64,000 bases of DNA from Bradyrhizobium algeriense (GTDB lineage: Bacteria; Pseudomonadota; Alphaproteobacteria; Rhizobiales; Xanthobacteraceae), in the NCBI RefSeq assembly GCF_003062295.1, contig NZ_PYCN01000003.1, positions 186,001 through 250,000 of the forward strand, in the 5' to 3' direction. Numbering within the stretch: the first letter of the stretch is position 1; every line of letters starts with the position of its first letter. Below are positions 27,445-36,526 of the stretch, piece by piece. Made by a program: the position numbers and the translations under genes. Below the pieces are notes generated by a model. It was not told the origin of the DNA, searched no databases, and was given only the letters and a program-made list of their open reading frames with translations.

Positions 27445-28149
27445 ATGCAGCGACCGGCCGAACCCGACCTTCCCGGCGTGACCCCGTCGCGGCAGAAGCG
27501 CAGCCGCGAGACCACGGCCGCGCTGCTCCAGGCCGGCGCGGAGATGTTGCGAACGCACAGCCTCGCGGAATTGTCGATTGAGGTGCTGTGCCGCCAGGTC
27601 GGCGCCACCGTCGGCGCCTTCTACAGCCGGTTCGAGAGCAAGGACGCCTATTTCAATGCCTTGATGGCGCTTGCGGCGCGCGACGGCGAAAGCAGGCTGT
27701 CGCGGATGAAGGAAGACAAGCGGCTGGCCGATGCCGATCTCGCCGAGCTCAGCCGCCTCCTCGTCCGCGGGACCATCGGCTGGATCCGAAACCACGAAGG
27801 CGTCCTGCGCGCAGCACTTCAGCACGACGACACCAGGCCGGACCGCTGGTCGACATTCAAGGCATTGGCGGGCGCCAATGTGGCGGACGCCACGCCGATC
27901 CTGCTTGCCGCCATGGGCCGGGCCAACAAGGCGGCAAAAACGCGCGCGATCGCGTTCGGCTTCCAGATCGTGCTGGGAACGCTGGTCAACGCCATCCTCA
28001 ACGATCCCGGGCCGCTATCCATTCACGACCGCGAAATGGAAGAACGGCTGGCGAATTGCCTGCTGCTATTGCTGCAGGCGGAGATGACGGCGCCGACCGT
28101 TCGCCGTTCGCGCGGGCGCAAAAAACAGGCACGTCATTCGCGGAGCTGA
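27445..28149 (+). CDS. TetR-family transcriptional regulator
   Basis: A 234-residue regulator. The helix-turn-helix is in residues about 35-60: ELSIEVLCRQVGATVGAFYS followed by RFESKDAYFNALM, a variant of the GxxxGxxYxYFxSK signature. The C-terminal ligand domain is all helical, and the tail is basic (RRSRGRKKQARHSRS). The start MQRPAEPDLP is chosen because the longer frame runs back into the AT-rich operator patch and past the promoter. Likely a repressor of the divergent arylsulfatase and of itself, through the 27394-27415 palindrome; effector unknown. Confidence 0.88.
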   Translation: MQRPAEPDLPGVTPSRQKRSRETTAALLQAGAEMLRTHSLAELSIEVLCRQVGATVGAFYSRFESKDAYFNALMALAARDGESRLSRMKEDKRLADADLAELSRLLVRGTIGWIRNHEGVLRAALQHDDTRPDRWSTFKALAGANVADATPILLAAMGRANKAAKTRAIAFGFQIVLGTLVNAILNDPGPLSIHDREMEERLANCLLLLLQAEMTAPTVRRSRGRKKQARHSRS

Positions 28150-28341
28150 CCCGGTACTGCGGCAAATGCCGCCCGCAGCGCCCCCTGCAATTCGCCCCGA
28201 AAATGCCCCTCCTTCCGCGCTTGCCAAGACCCGGACCGAGCGAGTAGAACGACGCACCAGCGAAAGCGGTGATTTGCAAAATCCCGCTCCAGCCGATTGC
28301 CCGGACATCCGCCTAAGATATTGATGTCATTGAGCAATTCT

Positions 28342-28415
28342 TGGGGAATGGTGTAACGGTAGCACAACAGACTCTGACTCTGTTTGTCTAGGTTCGAATC
28401 CTAGTTCCCCAGCCA
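28342..28415 (+). tRNA. tRNA-Gln (anticodon CTG)
   Basis: A full cloverleaf can be drawn: acceptor TGGGGAA pairs TTCCCCA, the anticodon stem ACAGA/TCTGT encloses loop CTCTGAC with CTG at 28374-28376, and the T arm has GTTCGAATC. The CCA end is encoded. It reads CAG codons. Confidence 0.97.
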
Positions 28416-28448
28416 GACTTTGTCGGCCCTTCCCCTTAGCCGCCCTCA

Positions 28449-29657
28449 TCACACGCCGGCTACAACCGGCAGCTCTGCGATCATGCGAATGCCGGGCCTT
28501 CTTCTCCAATGAACTTGCGACGGCTCAACCGCCAGCTTTAATCCCGGCCAGCGCGTGAACAGCGCCTGCAGGGCGCAAATTCCTTCGATGCGAGCGAGCT
28601 GGTGGCCGAGGCAAAAATGAATTCCTGTTCCGAACGATAGATGCCGGTTCGGCCGCCGCTCCAGATCGAGCCGTTCGGGGCACTCATTGGCTTCCTTGTC
28701 CAGGTTGGCGGCGACGATCATCGCCATGACCCTGTCGCCCTTCTTCAATTTCACGCCCTCGAGATCGACGTCCTGGCGCACGTAGCGCGGCTTTGAGAAT
28801 TGCACCGGCGAGACGAAGCGCAGGAATTCTTCGACCGCAAGCCCCGCGCGGCTCCAGTCCGCTGCGAGCCAGTCGCGGCGATCCCGATCCTTCAGCAGCT
28901 CAAAAACCGATCCGCTGATCAGATGCGTCGTGGTCTCGGACCCGGCGCCGAGCAGCAAAAACACCATCGAAACCATCTCGTCCGGCGTGATGCGGCCGCC
29001 TTCCTTCTCGACACGCACCAGTTCGGCGATCAATCCTTCGCCGCCTTCTTCGCGGGCGAGCCGCAGGCGTTCTTTCAGATAGCGCCGCATCTTGATGAGG
29101 CCGCCGATCAGCCGCAGAAAGCCGAATGCATTGGTGAGATGCGCGATCGAATTGGCCCAGGCGATGAATTTCGGCCGGTCGGCCGTCGGGAGGCCCAAGA
29201 GCTCGCAGATCACCGCAAGCGGCAGCATCCGCGCGTAACGCTGCACCAGATCGGCCGGGCTGCCTTGTGCAAATAATTCGCCGGCGAGGCGATCGGCGAT
29301 GGCGCGGATGTGCGGCTCCATGTCGAGGACCGCGCGGCGGCGGAACGCCTCGTCGACGATACTTCGCAGCCGCGTGTGGTCCGGCTCGTCCATCGTCAGC
29401 ATGTTGTTGGCGATCGCTGCGATGAATTTCGGCATCCACCAGGGCAGGCCTGCGAGCGACCCGCCGTCCTTGCGCAGCGTGAACAGCGTGCTGTCCTTCA
29501 ACACACGCGCTGTTGTCTCATAGGTCGTGGTGACCCAGACCCGGCCGATGATCGGAAACTTTGTCGCGACGATGGGACCAGCCGCGCGCAAACGCGCGAC
29601 GCCCGCCTGAGGATCACGGAGAAAAGCTTCGCTGACGAAATCCACGAGCTCTGCCAT
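28449..29657 (-). CDS. Cytochrome P450
   Basis: A soluble bacterial P450 of 402 residues, a heme monooxygenase needing separate redox partners. The I-helix oxygen-activation motif is GAGSETTTH (about residues 235-243), the K-helix ExxR is in EEFLRF, and the heme-ligand loop FGTGIHFCLGHQLAR places the Cys at residue 349. No ferredoxin or reductase gene is adjacent, so electrons come from elsewhere. The 3' end approaches the tRNA-Gln gene. Substrate is not predictable. Confidence 0.94.
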   Translation of the reverse strand: MAELVDFVSEAFLRDPQAGVARLRAAGPIVATKFPIIGRVWVTTTYETTARVLKDSTLFTLRKDGGSLAGLPWWMPKFIAAIANNMLTMDEPDHTRLRSIVDEAFRRRAVLDMEPHIRAIADRLAGELFAQGSPADLVQRYARMLPLAVICELLGLPTADRPKFIAWANSIAHLTNAFGFLRLIGGLIKMRRYLKERLRLAREEGGEGLIAELVRVEKEGGRITPDEMVSMVFLLLGAGSETTTHLISGSVFELLKDRDRRDWLAADWSRAGLAVEEFLRFVSPVQFSKPRYVRQDVDLEGVKLKKGDRVMAMIVAANLDKEANECPERLDLERRPNRHLSFGTGIHFCLGHQLARIEGICALQALFTRWPGLKLAVEPSQVHWRRRPGIRMIAELPVVAGV

Positions 29658-29856
29658 CGGCTCACCTCACGTTGTCGTTTGCGTCCATGCATCAAGGTGG
29701 TGCGGAACATGATCGGCGCAACGGCCTCGGGATACGATGTCTCTCACCTGCACCATGCCATGGATGCTGAAGGGTCCGATCCCGGTCTTGCCGGGTTTGT
29801 GGCCCCGCTCTTGCTGACGGAGATACAACCTGAAAGAACCATGGACGAGATGTATC

Positions 29857-31173
29857 ATGTTGGGAACAAAATCTGCGATTGCGGCCCGTTTTGAGGCACT
29901 CGATGCGCTGCGCGGCGTCTGCGCGCTGCTCGTGGTCTTGTTCCACGTCCCCGTTTACCATGCTCTTAAAGATATCGGCTCATTCGCCAATCTGCAGTTT
30001 TGCGTGGACATGTTCTTCGCCCTGTCCGGCTTCGTGCTCTGTCACGCCTATGGCCAACGTCTCAACGATGGCGCTGAGAGCATTCGTTTCGTGGCGATGA
30101 GGTTTGCCCGCCTTTGGCCGTTGCACATCGTGATGTTGACCCTGTTCGTCGGACTTGAGACCGGCAAGTTCATCTTCAGCCGCGCCGATACCGCGTTCGC
30201 GCTGGATTCCCAGGCCTTCGGTCCGGGTCGCTCGCTCTGGGAGATCGCCACGAACATCCTGTTTCTGCAGTCTTTCAATCTGCACGCTGGATTGTCATGG
30301 AATGGTCCCGCCTGGAGTGCGGCCGTCGAGTTCTACGTGTCGATCCTGTTCGCGACGGTCGTCATGCTTTTCCCGCGCCAGCGCTATGCGATCTTCCTTG
30401 CGCTCTGTCTGGCGGCCGGAGCGCTGCTCTACCAGGTTTCGCCAGAAGCGCTGTTTGTCTCGTCCGACTGGGGCATCCTGCGGGCCATGTTCGGTTTCTT
30501 CGCGGGCTGCCTGGCGTATCATCTGCGGGCGCGTTCGGATGAGAAGCTGACAGCGCCGAATTTATGGGAGGCGTGCTGCGTGGTGCTGGTCATTGCGTTT
30601 GCTGCGTCCAGACCATGGGGCCCGTCGCACTACGCGTTTCCGCTGCTAGCGATCATCGTCCTTTACGTCTTTTCATACGATCAGGGCGCCGTTTCGAAAG
30701 TGTTGCGTTCGTCCATCCTGCAAAAGCTCGGCTTGTGGTCTTATTCGATCTACATGATCCACACCTTCCTGTTTCAAGTGATGAAGATGGGGGTCTCCTT
30801 CGTCGGGCAAAAGGCCCATCTCAACCTGGTGGGCTGGCACAATGAGGAGAAGCTGATGCTGCTGGGAACGCCGGAACAGGCGGTATTGCCGGCGCTCATC
30901 CTGACCGTGCTAATTGTCCCCGTCGCCGCGCTGACCTATCGCTGGATCGAGAAGCCGGCGATGGATGCGGCCCGAGATCTGCTTTCGCCGATTCATCTGG
31001 CGAAGACGGCCGTCACCAAGCCGGCAACGACGTCCGGAATTATCGCGACAGCATTCGCCGGCCGGATATCGTGGTTGAGCGCAAGGTTATTCCCCCGCTC
31101 GACGCGGAATTCGATCGAGACAGGCCTCGACCGGTTGCGCGCTATGTCCAGGCGTGGCACCGCTGGCATGTGA
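29857..31173 (+). CDS. Acyltransferase family 3 membrane protein (OafA/YrhL-like)
   Basis: A 438-residue integral membrane acyltransferase. The diagnostic start RFEALDALRGVCALLVVLFH carries the conserved Arg and His of the family. The loop VDMFFALSGFVLCHAYG and SYSIYMIHTFLF near residue 305 are also typical, and about ten membrane spans are visible. Such enzymes O-acetylate or otherwise acylate surface polysaccharides or lipids. A hydrophilic C-terminal tail of about 70 residues extends past the last span. No polysaccharide genes are nearby, so the acceptor is unknown. It is divergent from the P450 gene. Confidence 0.9.
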   Translation: MLGTKSAIAARFEALDALRGVCALLVVLFHVPVYHALKDIGSFANLQFCVDMFFALSGFVLCHAYGQRLNDGAESIRFVAMRFARLWPLHIVMLTLFVGLETGKFIFSRADTAFALDSQAFGPGRSLWEIATNILFLQSFNLHAGLSWNGPAWSAAVEFYVSILFATVVMLFPRQRYAIFLALCLAAGALLYQVSPEALFVSSDWGILRAMFGFFAGCLAYHLRARSDEKLTAPNLWEACCVVLVIAFAASRPWGPSHYAFPLLAIIVLYVFSYDQGAVSKVLRSSILQKLGLWSYSIYMIHTFLFQVMKMGVSFVGQKAHLNLVGWHNEEKLMLLGTPEQAVLPALILTVLIVPVAALTYRWIEKPAMDAARDLLSPIHLAKTAVTKPATTSGIIATAFAGRISWLSARLFPRSTRNSIETGLDRLRAMSRRGTAGM

Positions 31174-31215
31174 CCCGGATCGACCAGGCTGCAGAACTAC
31201 GCGGTCCGATCGGGC

Positions 31216-32175
31216 TCAGCCGATCGTGACCGGCGGCGTACCGTGGGTGTGAAACGACTCGATCGTCTTCAGCCCCCAGGCCTGGCCCTTCTTGCGCTCT
31301 TCCTCGGTCCAGACGATCGGCTTCCAATCGGGCGCTAGGATGAGGCGGGCGCCGGCGTTGGCGACCTCGACGCGGTTGCCGCCGGGCTCGTAGACATACA
31401 GGAAGAAGGTTTGCTGGATCGCGTGCTTGTGCGGGCCGGTTTCGATGTGGATGCCGTTTTCGAGAAAGATGTCGGCGGCGCGCAAAATTTCCTCACGGCT
31501 GTCGAGCGCGTAGGTGACGTGGTGGAAGCGTCCGGCCTTGCCGTAATGATCGCGCGTATAGGCAAAGTCGTAGCTCTTGTTCGACATCGTCATCCACATC
31601 GCCGCTTCCGTGCCGTCGTTGAGCACGATCTGCTCGGTCGTGCGGAGGCCCAGATAGTTTTCGAAGAACAGCCGGTTGGCCTTGATGTCCACCGCAAGGC
31701 AATTGAGATGATCGAGCCGGCGGACATTGACGCCGCGCGCTGGAAACCGCTGCGCCTGGTTCTTCAGCGCCGGCTTGAGCTCGGGCGGCGCCTGGTACCA
31801 CTCGGTCTCGTAATAGAGCTCGACGATATGGCCATCGGGATCGCGGCAGCGAAACGCCGGCCCCTGCCCCATGTCGCCGTCAACCCACCCGATATCGAAG
31901 CCGGAGCCTTTGAGCGCGGCGACGCGGCGCTCCAGCGCCTGCGGGCTGCGGGCGCGCAACGCCATGTGCTCCATGCCTGATGTTTTCGAGGCCGTCAGCT
32001 TGAGCGAATAGCGCTCGTAGTCATCCCAGCCGCGCAGATAGACCGACTCGCCCCTCTGGCCGCTGACCGTCATGCCCATGACGTCGACGAAGAATTTCAG
32101 GCTCTCGTCCGGCGTAGGCGTCAGCAGTTCCATGTGGCCGAGATGGGCGAGGTCGAAAATCGGCTCGGGGGTCAT
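31216..32175 (-). CDS. Type I extradiol dioxygenase (catechol 2,3-dioxygenase-like, VOC fold)
   Basis: A ring-cleaving dioxygenase of 319 residues with two VOC domains. Iron ligands are recognisable in the C-terminal domain as His156 (RLDHLNCLAVD), His218 or 219 (RFHHVTYAL) and Glu270 (GGNRVEVANAG), matching His-His-Glu of catechol 2,3-dioxygenase. The internal ATG at 32175 is used since it opens with FDLAHLGHMELL, the usual start of the first domain. It ends an operon of lower-pathway enzymes for protocatechuate/gallate 4,5-cleavage, yet belongs to the VOC class and not the LigAB class. Whether it opens that ring or a different catechol is open. Confidence 0.9.
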   Translation of the reverse strand: MTPEPIFDLAHLGHMELLTPTPDESLKFFVDVMGMTVSGQRGESVYLRGWDDYERYSLKLTASKTSGMEHMALRARSPQALERRVAALKGSGFDIGWVDGDMGQGPAFRCRDPDGHIVELYYETEWYQAPPELKPALKNQAQRFPARGVNVRRLDHLNCLAVDIKANRLFFENYLGLRTTEQIVLNDGTEAAMWMTMSNKSYDFAYTRDHYGKAGRFHHVTYALDSREEILRAADIFLENGIHIETGPHKHAIQQTFFLYVYEPGGNRVEVANAGARLILAPDWKPIVWTEEERKKGQAWGLKTIESFHTHGTPPVTIG

Positions 32176-32189
32176 TGGCGCTCTCTCTC

Positions 32190-32270
32190 GTAGGGTGGGC
32201 AATGCGCAGCGTGCCCACCAGTTCAAACCACATGGTGGGCACGGCGCAATGCGCCTTTGCCCACCCTACA
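32190..32270. repeat. Palindromic intergenic repeat, GTGGGCA family, copy 2
   Basis: GTAGGGTGGGCAATGCGC at one end pairs with GCGCCTTTGCCCACCCTACA at the other, with GTGCCCACCA/TGGTGGGCAC pairing inside: a near-perfect long hairpin. It separates the dioxygenase from the decarboxylase-like gene inside the operon. See also 83-180. Confidence 0.85.
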
Positions 32271-32271
32271 G

Positions 32272-33114
32272 TTACAGCGCTCGCGTCACGTCGTCGAACA
32301 GTTCATCTACCGTGAACGCACGAGGGATGAGCTTTTGCTGCGTCGAATAATCGATGACCAATTGCAGCGAGCGCTGCATCTCGCCTCGGTCAAAACGCGG
32401 CGCCGCGGATGAAGCGGCGGCAGATTCGGCAAGCAGCCGATGGACCTCCCGCACCACGTCCGGGTGCTGATCAGACAAGGTCCGGCTCACCACCACCATG
32501 TGATTGATCGGCACCACCTGGTGTTTGTCAAACCAGGCTTTCTGTTCCGCGGCGATATCGGGAAACAGCGGCTTCAAATCGGGATGATCCGATTTTTCGC
32601 CGAGCACCGCATCGAGTTCGCCATCGATCAGCATCTGGATGATCTGCTTGCCGACGGCCGCCCGCTTCGTCGTGTCTACGAACTCAGTGACATGGGCGTC
32701 CTCGAACGTCACCCAGTCGATTGAATCCAGATCGACACCATAATCATTGGCAAGAATGCCGCGCAGCCATGCGCCGGTCGTGGTGGTGAAGGAGCGAATG
32801 CCGACGCGTTTGCCATTGAGGTCACGCGGCGCGAGCTTTCCCGCTCTTGCATTGTAAAGCGCATGCCCGTGCTGAAACCGCGCCAGCACGACATCCGGCA
32901 GCAGCACCATCGGCTTGCCGAACGATTTCGCCATCAGGTAAGTGACGATCGCCATCTCCGAGACGTCGAACGCTCCTTCGCGGACCATCGGCTTGAAGCC
33001 CTTGTTGGTCGGCGAATACTCTGCGAAATCGAGCTCGACCAGATCCGATCCGATCGATCCACTCTTCAGCGCCGACGTACCTGGATGGTCGCCGAGCAAA
33101 GTGCGCAGGCGCAT
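32272..33114 (-). CDS. Periplasmic-binding-fold protein without signal peptide, 4,5-dihydroxyphthalate decarboxylase-like
   Basis: A 280-residue protein of the NMT1/SsuA-like binding fold. It starts MRLRTLLGDHPGTSALKSG with no hydrophobic signal, so it should stay in the cytoplasm. Segments such as FAEYSPTNKGFKPMVREGAF and the central GIRSFTTTTGAWLRGIL resemble 4,5-dihydroxyphthalate decarboxylases (Pht5), which share this fold and are often misnamed ABC binding proteins. Decarboxylation of 4,5-dihydroxyphthalate gives protocatechuate, whose 4,5-cleavage products are the substrates of the neighbouring enzymes, so the context supports an enzyme. An alternative is a substrate-binding protein lacking export. 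The start is eight bases after the aldolase stop. Confidence 0.65.
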   Translation of the reverse strand: MRLRTLLGDHPGTSALKSGSIGSDLVELDFAEYSPTNKGFKPMVREGAFDVSEMAIVTYLMAKSFGKPMVLLPDVVLARFQHGHALYNARAGKLAPRDLNGKRVGIRSFTTTTGAWLRGILANDYGVDLDSIDWVTFEDAHVTEFVDTTKRAAVGKQIIQMLIDGELDAVLGEKSDHPDLKPLFPDIAAEQKAWFDKHQVVPINHMVVVSRTLSDQHPDVVREVHRLLAESAAASSAAPRFDRGEMQRSLQLVIDYSTQQKLIPRAFTVDELFDDVTRAL

Positions 33115-33121
33115 CGCCACC

Positions 33122-33814
33122 TCAGTCCTCCTCCAGCTCGTCGACATAGACGAGGCCGGCCTTCGCCAGCGGCTCGCGCATCTTGTACATGTCGAGCCCG
33201 AGCACGCCCGCAGCCAACTGCCTGCGCTTGCCGTCTTCGTCGGCGACGCGCTTCTCGCCCTTGGCGACTACATCGGCGGCGTCCTTGCGCCCGATCACCA
33301 CCACGCCGTCATCATCGGCGACCACAGCATCGCCCGGCACCACATTGATGCCGGCGCAGACCACCGGCACGTTGACCGCGCCGAGCGTTGCCTTGACCGT
33401 GCCCTTGGCCGAGATCGCCTTCGACCACACCGGAAAGCCCATTTCACGAAGCGATTTGGCGTCGCGAACGCCGGCGTCGATAACGAGCCCCTTGACGCCA
33501 CGCGCCATCAGCGAAGTCGCGAGCAGATCGCCGAACATGCCGTCGGTGTTATCCGTCGTGCAGCCGACCACCAGGATGTCGCCGGGCTGGCACTGCTCGA
33601 CCGCGACATGGATCATCCAGTTGTCGCCGGGCTGCGCCAGCACGGTCACGGCGGTGCCCGATGTCTCGGCCCCGCTCCAGACCGGACGCAGATAGGGCTT
33701 CATCAGCCCGAAGCGGCCATAGGCCTCGTGTGCGGTGGCGACGCCGAGCGCGCCCAGTCGGTTCACGAGCTCGGCATCGGTTCGCTTGATGTTGCGGACG
33801 ACGACCGTCTTCAT
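33122..33814 (-). CDS. ligK: 4-carboxy-4-hydroxy-2-oxoadipate aldolase (RraA/LigK/GalC family)
   Basis: A 230-residue RraA-fold aldolase that splits 4-carboxy-4-hydroxy-2-oxoadipate to pyruvate and oxaloacetate, the last step of protocatechuate and gallate 4,5-cleavage; it can also decarboxylate oxaloacetate. The metal/substrate motif GDLLATSLMARGVKGLVIDAG followed by VRD is the catalytic signature. GDNWMIHVAVEQCQPGDILV belongs to the enzyme branch and not to the RNase E inhibitor branch. The start overlaps the hydratase stop by four bases, coupling the last two pathway steps. An equally used name is galC. Confidence 0.88.
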   Translation of the reverse strand: MKTVVVRNIKRTDAELVNRLGALGVATAHEAYGRFGLMKPYLRPVWSGAETSGTAVTVLAQPGDNWMIHVAVEQCQPGDILVVGCTTDNTDGMFGDLLATSLMARGVKGLVIDAGVRDAKSLREMGFPVWSKAISAKGTVKATLGAVNVPVVCAGINVVPGDAVVADDDGVVVIGRKDAADVVAKGEKRVADEDGKRRQLAAGVLGLDMYKMREPLAKAGLVYVDELEED

Positions 33815-34536
33815 GCCAATTCCTCCATCGCCATCGGGAACAGCCGCTGATAGGCCTCGCCATAAGTCATCGGCTTGCCCGTATTGCGGCCGCCCTGCAC
33901 GCCCCGCTGCAGCGCCACCCGCTCATAGTAGGCCCACAGGTGCTTTTGCGCGGCGAGAATTTCGAACGTCTTGCGTTTGATCTCCCAGACCTCGTCGATG
34001 TTGAGGATCACCTGCGGCTTGAAATTGCACATCTCCGGCTGATGCGGTTCGAACAAAAACACCGGCGGCGCGGAATAAGTGTATTTGGCGCCGGGCTTGT
34101 GACCCATCGCCTGCGCGACCACGCGGGTTTCCTGCGCGAAGTGCGCCGCGTTTGGATGATCGAAATTATAGGGATCCTCCAGCGCGTGCGTCAGCACGAA
34201 GGACGGATTGAGTTCGCGGTAGATATCGATCATGCGGTCGAAATGCTTATCCGTCAGCCGCAGCGGATAGTCACCGGCGTCGAAGAATTCGATTTCCGCA
34301 CCCAACATCTCCGCCGCGCGCTGCGCCTCGTCGCGCCGGCCCGCCTTGACCTTCTCCATCGTCGCCCCCGCCTCCTTCCAGGCGAACTGGCTTTCGCCGC
34401 GCTCGCCGAACGACAGGCAGGCAATCTTGACGCGATAACCTTTCTTCACATGCAGCGCGATTGCGCCGCCCGCGCGCCAGACGAAATCGCCGGGATGCGC
34501 CGTGACCACCAGGCCCGTTTTGCCAGCATTGCTCAT
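33811..34536 (-). CDS. galB: 4-oxalomesaconate hydratase, PIG-L type (GalB)
   Basis: A 241-residue zinc-dependent hydrolase-fold enzyme of the PIG-L/LmbE superfamily. The GalB branch hydrates 4-oxalomesaconate to 4-carboxy-4-hydroxy-2-oxoadipate. The metal motif appears as AHPGDFVWRAGG near residue 13, a variant of AHPDDE. FGERGESQFAWKEAG and the second metal-ligand stretch EDPYNFDHPNAAHF near residue 120 are present. The ATG at 34536 is chosen since it starts MSNAGKTGLVVTAH; the longer frame adds 23 residues across a plausible ribosome-binding site. The four-base overlap with the aldolase gene strongly supports this role over a generic deacetylase. Confidence 0.85.
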   Translation of the reverse strand: MSNAGKTGLVVTAHPGDFVWRAGGAIALHVKKGYRVKIACLSFGERGESQFAWKEAGATMEKVKAGRRDEAQRAAEMLGAEIEFFDAGDYPLRLTDKHFDRMIDIYRELNPSFVLTHALEDPYNFDHPNAAHFAQETRVVAQAMGHKPGAKYTYSAPPVFLFEPHQPEMCNFKPQVILNIDEVWEIKRKTFEILAAQKHLWAYYERVALQRGVQGGRNTGKPMTYGEAYQRLFPMAMEELA

Positions 34537-34591
34537 AATCGGGATTTCCTCCTTCGATTTGTACACGTGGCCGGCCGCACCGGCCGCGTGA

Positions 34592-35596
34592 CTATTGTTT
34601 GGCAATTCCTGCCCGCTCGATCACTACTGCCCATTTGTCGATATCGGCCTTGAGCCGGTCGAGGATTTCCTCGGGTGAGCTGGCCTTGGCCTCGATGCCG
34701 AGATCGAGCGCGCGCTTCTTTAACTCCGGCATTTCGAGCACCTCGCGCAACGCCGCGTTCAGCGTCGCGATCACCTCCGGCGGCGTGCCCTTGGGCGCAA
34801 AAATCGCGTTCCAGGACCGCGCCTCGAAATCGCCGCCGCCTGCTTCCTTCACCGTCGGAACATCAGGCAGGAATGCGGTGCGGATCGTACCCGAAGACGA
34901 CACCGCAATGGCCGCCTTGTCGGCAACATGCGACTGCACCGCGCTGTAGTTCTCGATCGCCATCTGGATATCGCCGCGCAGAAGCGCGACCAGCACATCC
35001 GGCGAACTGCGGAACGGCACGATGGTGACATCGACACCGGCGGTCGATTTGAACAATTGCGCGGCGAGGTTCTGGGTCGACCCGACGTTGATGGTGCCGA
35101 CATTGAGCGTACCGGGTTTTGCCTTGGCCGCCTTGATGAATTCAGCCAGCGTCCCATATGGCGTGCCGGCCTGGGTGACGAAGATGAAGTCGAAATAACC
35201 CATGCTCGACACCGGAACGAAATCGGTCACCGGATTGAACGTCAGGTTCTTGAACAGCGAGACGGAAATCGCGGTGCCGTTAGACAGCAGCGCCAGCGTG
35301 TAGCCGTCCGCTGGTGCCGACAGCACGGCGCGCGCGGCGTTGATGCCGCCGGCGCCCGGCATGTTCTCGATGACGAAGCGCTGGCCGAGCTTTTCGCCGA
35401 GTTTTTCGGTAACGAGCCGCGCCGTGACGTCGGCAACGCCGCCCGCGCCGAACGGCAGGATCAGCCGCACCGGCCGGTTCGGATAGTTTTGCGCGTCGGC
35501 GATTTGCGGCAGCAACAATGTCGCGGCCAGCGCAGCCATCCCGGCGAACGACGCGCGGCGCCGGCTCAGAGTGTGTCGCTCGCGCTTGTCCGCCAT
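34592..35596 (-). CDS. Bug/TctC-family tripartite tricarboxylate transporter binding protein
   Basis: A periplasmic binding protein of 334 residues with a signal sequence (SFAGMAALAATLLLPQIADAQ). The Bug-family start YPNRPVRLILPFGAGGVADV, the loop ENMPGAGGINAARAV, and PDVPTVKEAGGGDFEARSWN are typical. Bug proteins bind carboxylates, often aromatic ones, for TctAB-type transporters; no TctA/TctB genes are in the window. Its place between the PDC hydrolase and hydratase genes suggests uptake of the aromatic carboxylate that feeds this pathway. The ATG at 35596 has GGAGG upstream; a TTG six codons earlier overlaps the previous stop. Confidence 0.9.
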   Translation of the reverse strand: MADKRERHTLSRRRASFAGMAALAATLLLPQIADAQNYPNRPVRLILPFGAGGVADVTARLVTEKLGEKLGQRFVIENMPGAGGINAARAVLSAPADGYTLALLSNGTAISVSLFKNLTFNPVTDFVPVSSMGYFDFIFVTQAGTPYGTLAEFIKAAKAKPGTLNVGTINVGSTQNLAAQLFKSTAGVDVTIVPFRSSPDVLVALLRGDIQMAIENYSAVQSHVADKAAIAVSSSGTIRTAFLPDVPTVKEAGGGDFEARSWNAIFAPKGTPPEVIATLNAALREVLEMPELKKRALDLGIEAKASSPEEILDRLKADIDKWAVVIERAGIAKQ

Positions 35597-35610
35597 CGCG
35601 CAGCCCTCCT

Positions 35611-36480
35611 TCAAAACTCGAACAGCCGCGCCGGATTATCGACCAGGATCTTCTGCTGCAGTTCTAGCTCCGGCGCAAACAAGGGAATGAGGTCGACCAG
35701 ATCGCCGTCGTTGGGCATCACCTTGACGTTCGGGTGCGGCCAGTCGGTCCCCCAGATCACGCGATCGGGCGCGGTTTCGATAATACGCCGCGCGAACGGA
35801 ACCGCGTCGTGGAACGGCGGTCCGTCGGAGGACACCCGCTCGCAGCCGCACACCTTGACCCAGCATTTCTCATCCCGCGTCATCAGGTCAATCAAGGTCC
35901 GGAACGGAAGCTGGTCGAGACCGTCAGATGCCTTGACGCGCCCCATGTGATCGATGGTGTAACGCACCGGCAATTTTGCCAGCATCTCGGCATATTCAGG
36001 CAGGTCGACCGCGTCGAAATGCAGGTCGATGTGCCAGCCGAGCGGCGCGACCATCGCGACGACGCGATGGAACACCCTCATGTCAGGCACCCCGCCGAGA
36101 TGGCGCACGAAGTTGAAGCGGCAGCCGCGAAACCCGCCTTCATGCAGTTCGCGAAGGCCACGCTCAGTAATGCTATCGTCGATATTGGCGACGGCGCGGA
36201 AGGTCCCGTTGCTCACGGCGATGGCATCCAGTGCCACCCGATTGTCGGTGCCGTGCACGCTGGCATTGACGATGACCGCGCGGCCGATCCCGATCTTCCC
36301 GTGCAGCGCCCGGAAATCCTCCAGCGGCGCATCGGGCGGCGTATAGGGCCGTCCCGGCGCATAGGGGTATTTGTTACCAGGGCCGAAGATGTGGGTATGC
36401 GCGTCGCACGCCAGCGCCGGGAGCTTGAACTTCGGCGTTCGTGTATCGGGATCGGGTCCGGGAATCGTCGGCTTGTGCAT
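35611..36480 (-). CDS. ligI: 2-pyrone-4,6-dicarboxylate hydrolase-like amidohydrolase
   Basis: A 289-residue amidohydrolase with the TIM-barrel metal motif ACDAHTHIFGPGNKYPYAPG and YTPPDAPLEDFRALH, the characteristic opening of LigI. A His-containing strand DLHFDAVDLPEYAEML, YTIDHMGRV, and the C-terminal GTDWPHPNV with the catalytic Asp are present. LigI opens the lactone 2-pyrone-4,6-dicarboxylate to 4-oxalomesaconate, the substrate of the GalB-like enzyme two genes downstream. An upstream in-frame ATG (36513) would add 11 residues; the ATG chosen has AAGG before it. The expected dehydrogenase making the lactone (LigC) is not in the window. Confidence 0.82.
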   Translation of the reverse strand: MHKPTIPGPDPDTRTPKFKLPALACDAHTHIFGPGNKYPYAPGRPYTPPDAPLEDFRALHGKIGIGRAVIVNASVHGTDNRVALDAIAVSNGTFRAVANIDDSITERGLRELHEGGFRGCRFNFVRHLGGVPDMRVFHRVVAMVAPLGWHIDLHFDAVDLPEYAEMLAKLPVRYTIDHMGRVKASDGLDQLPFRTLIDLMTRDEKCWVKVCGCERVSSDGPPFHDAVPFARRIIETAPDRVIWGTDWPHPNVKVMPNDGDLVDLIPLFAPELELQQKILVDNPARLFEF

Positions 36481-36526
36481 GGTGCCTTCTGCAGTTTCTT
36501 GGTCGCGCTTCATGGCGTCTCGATAC

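Noticed and set aside
32272..33114. ABC transporter periplasmic binding protein
   Set aside because: There is no signal peptide and the neighbours are cytoplasmic enzymes; a Pht5-like decarboxylase fits better, though not proven.
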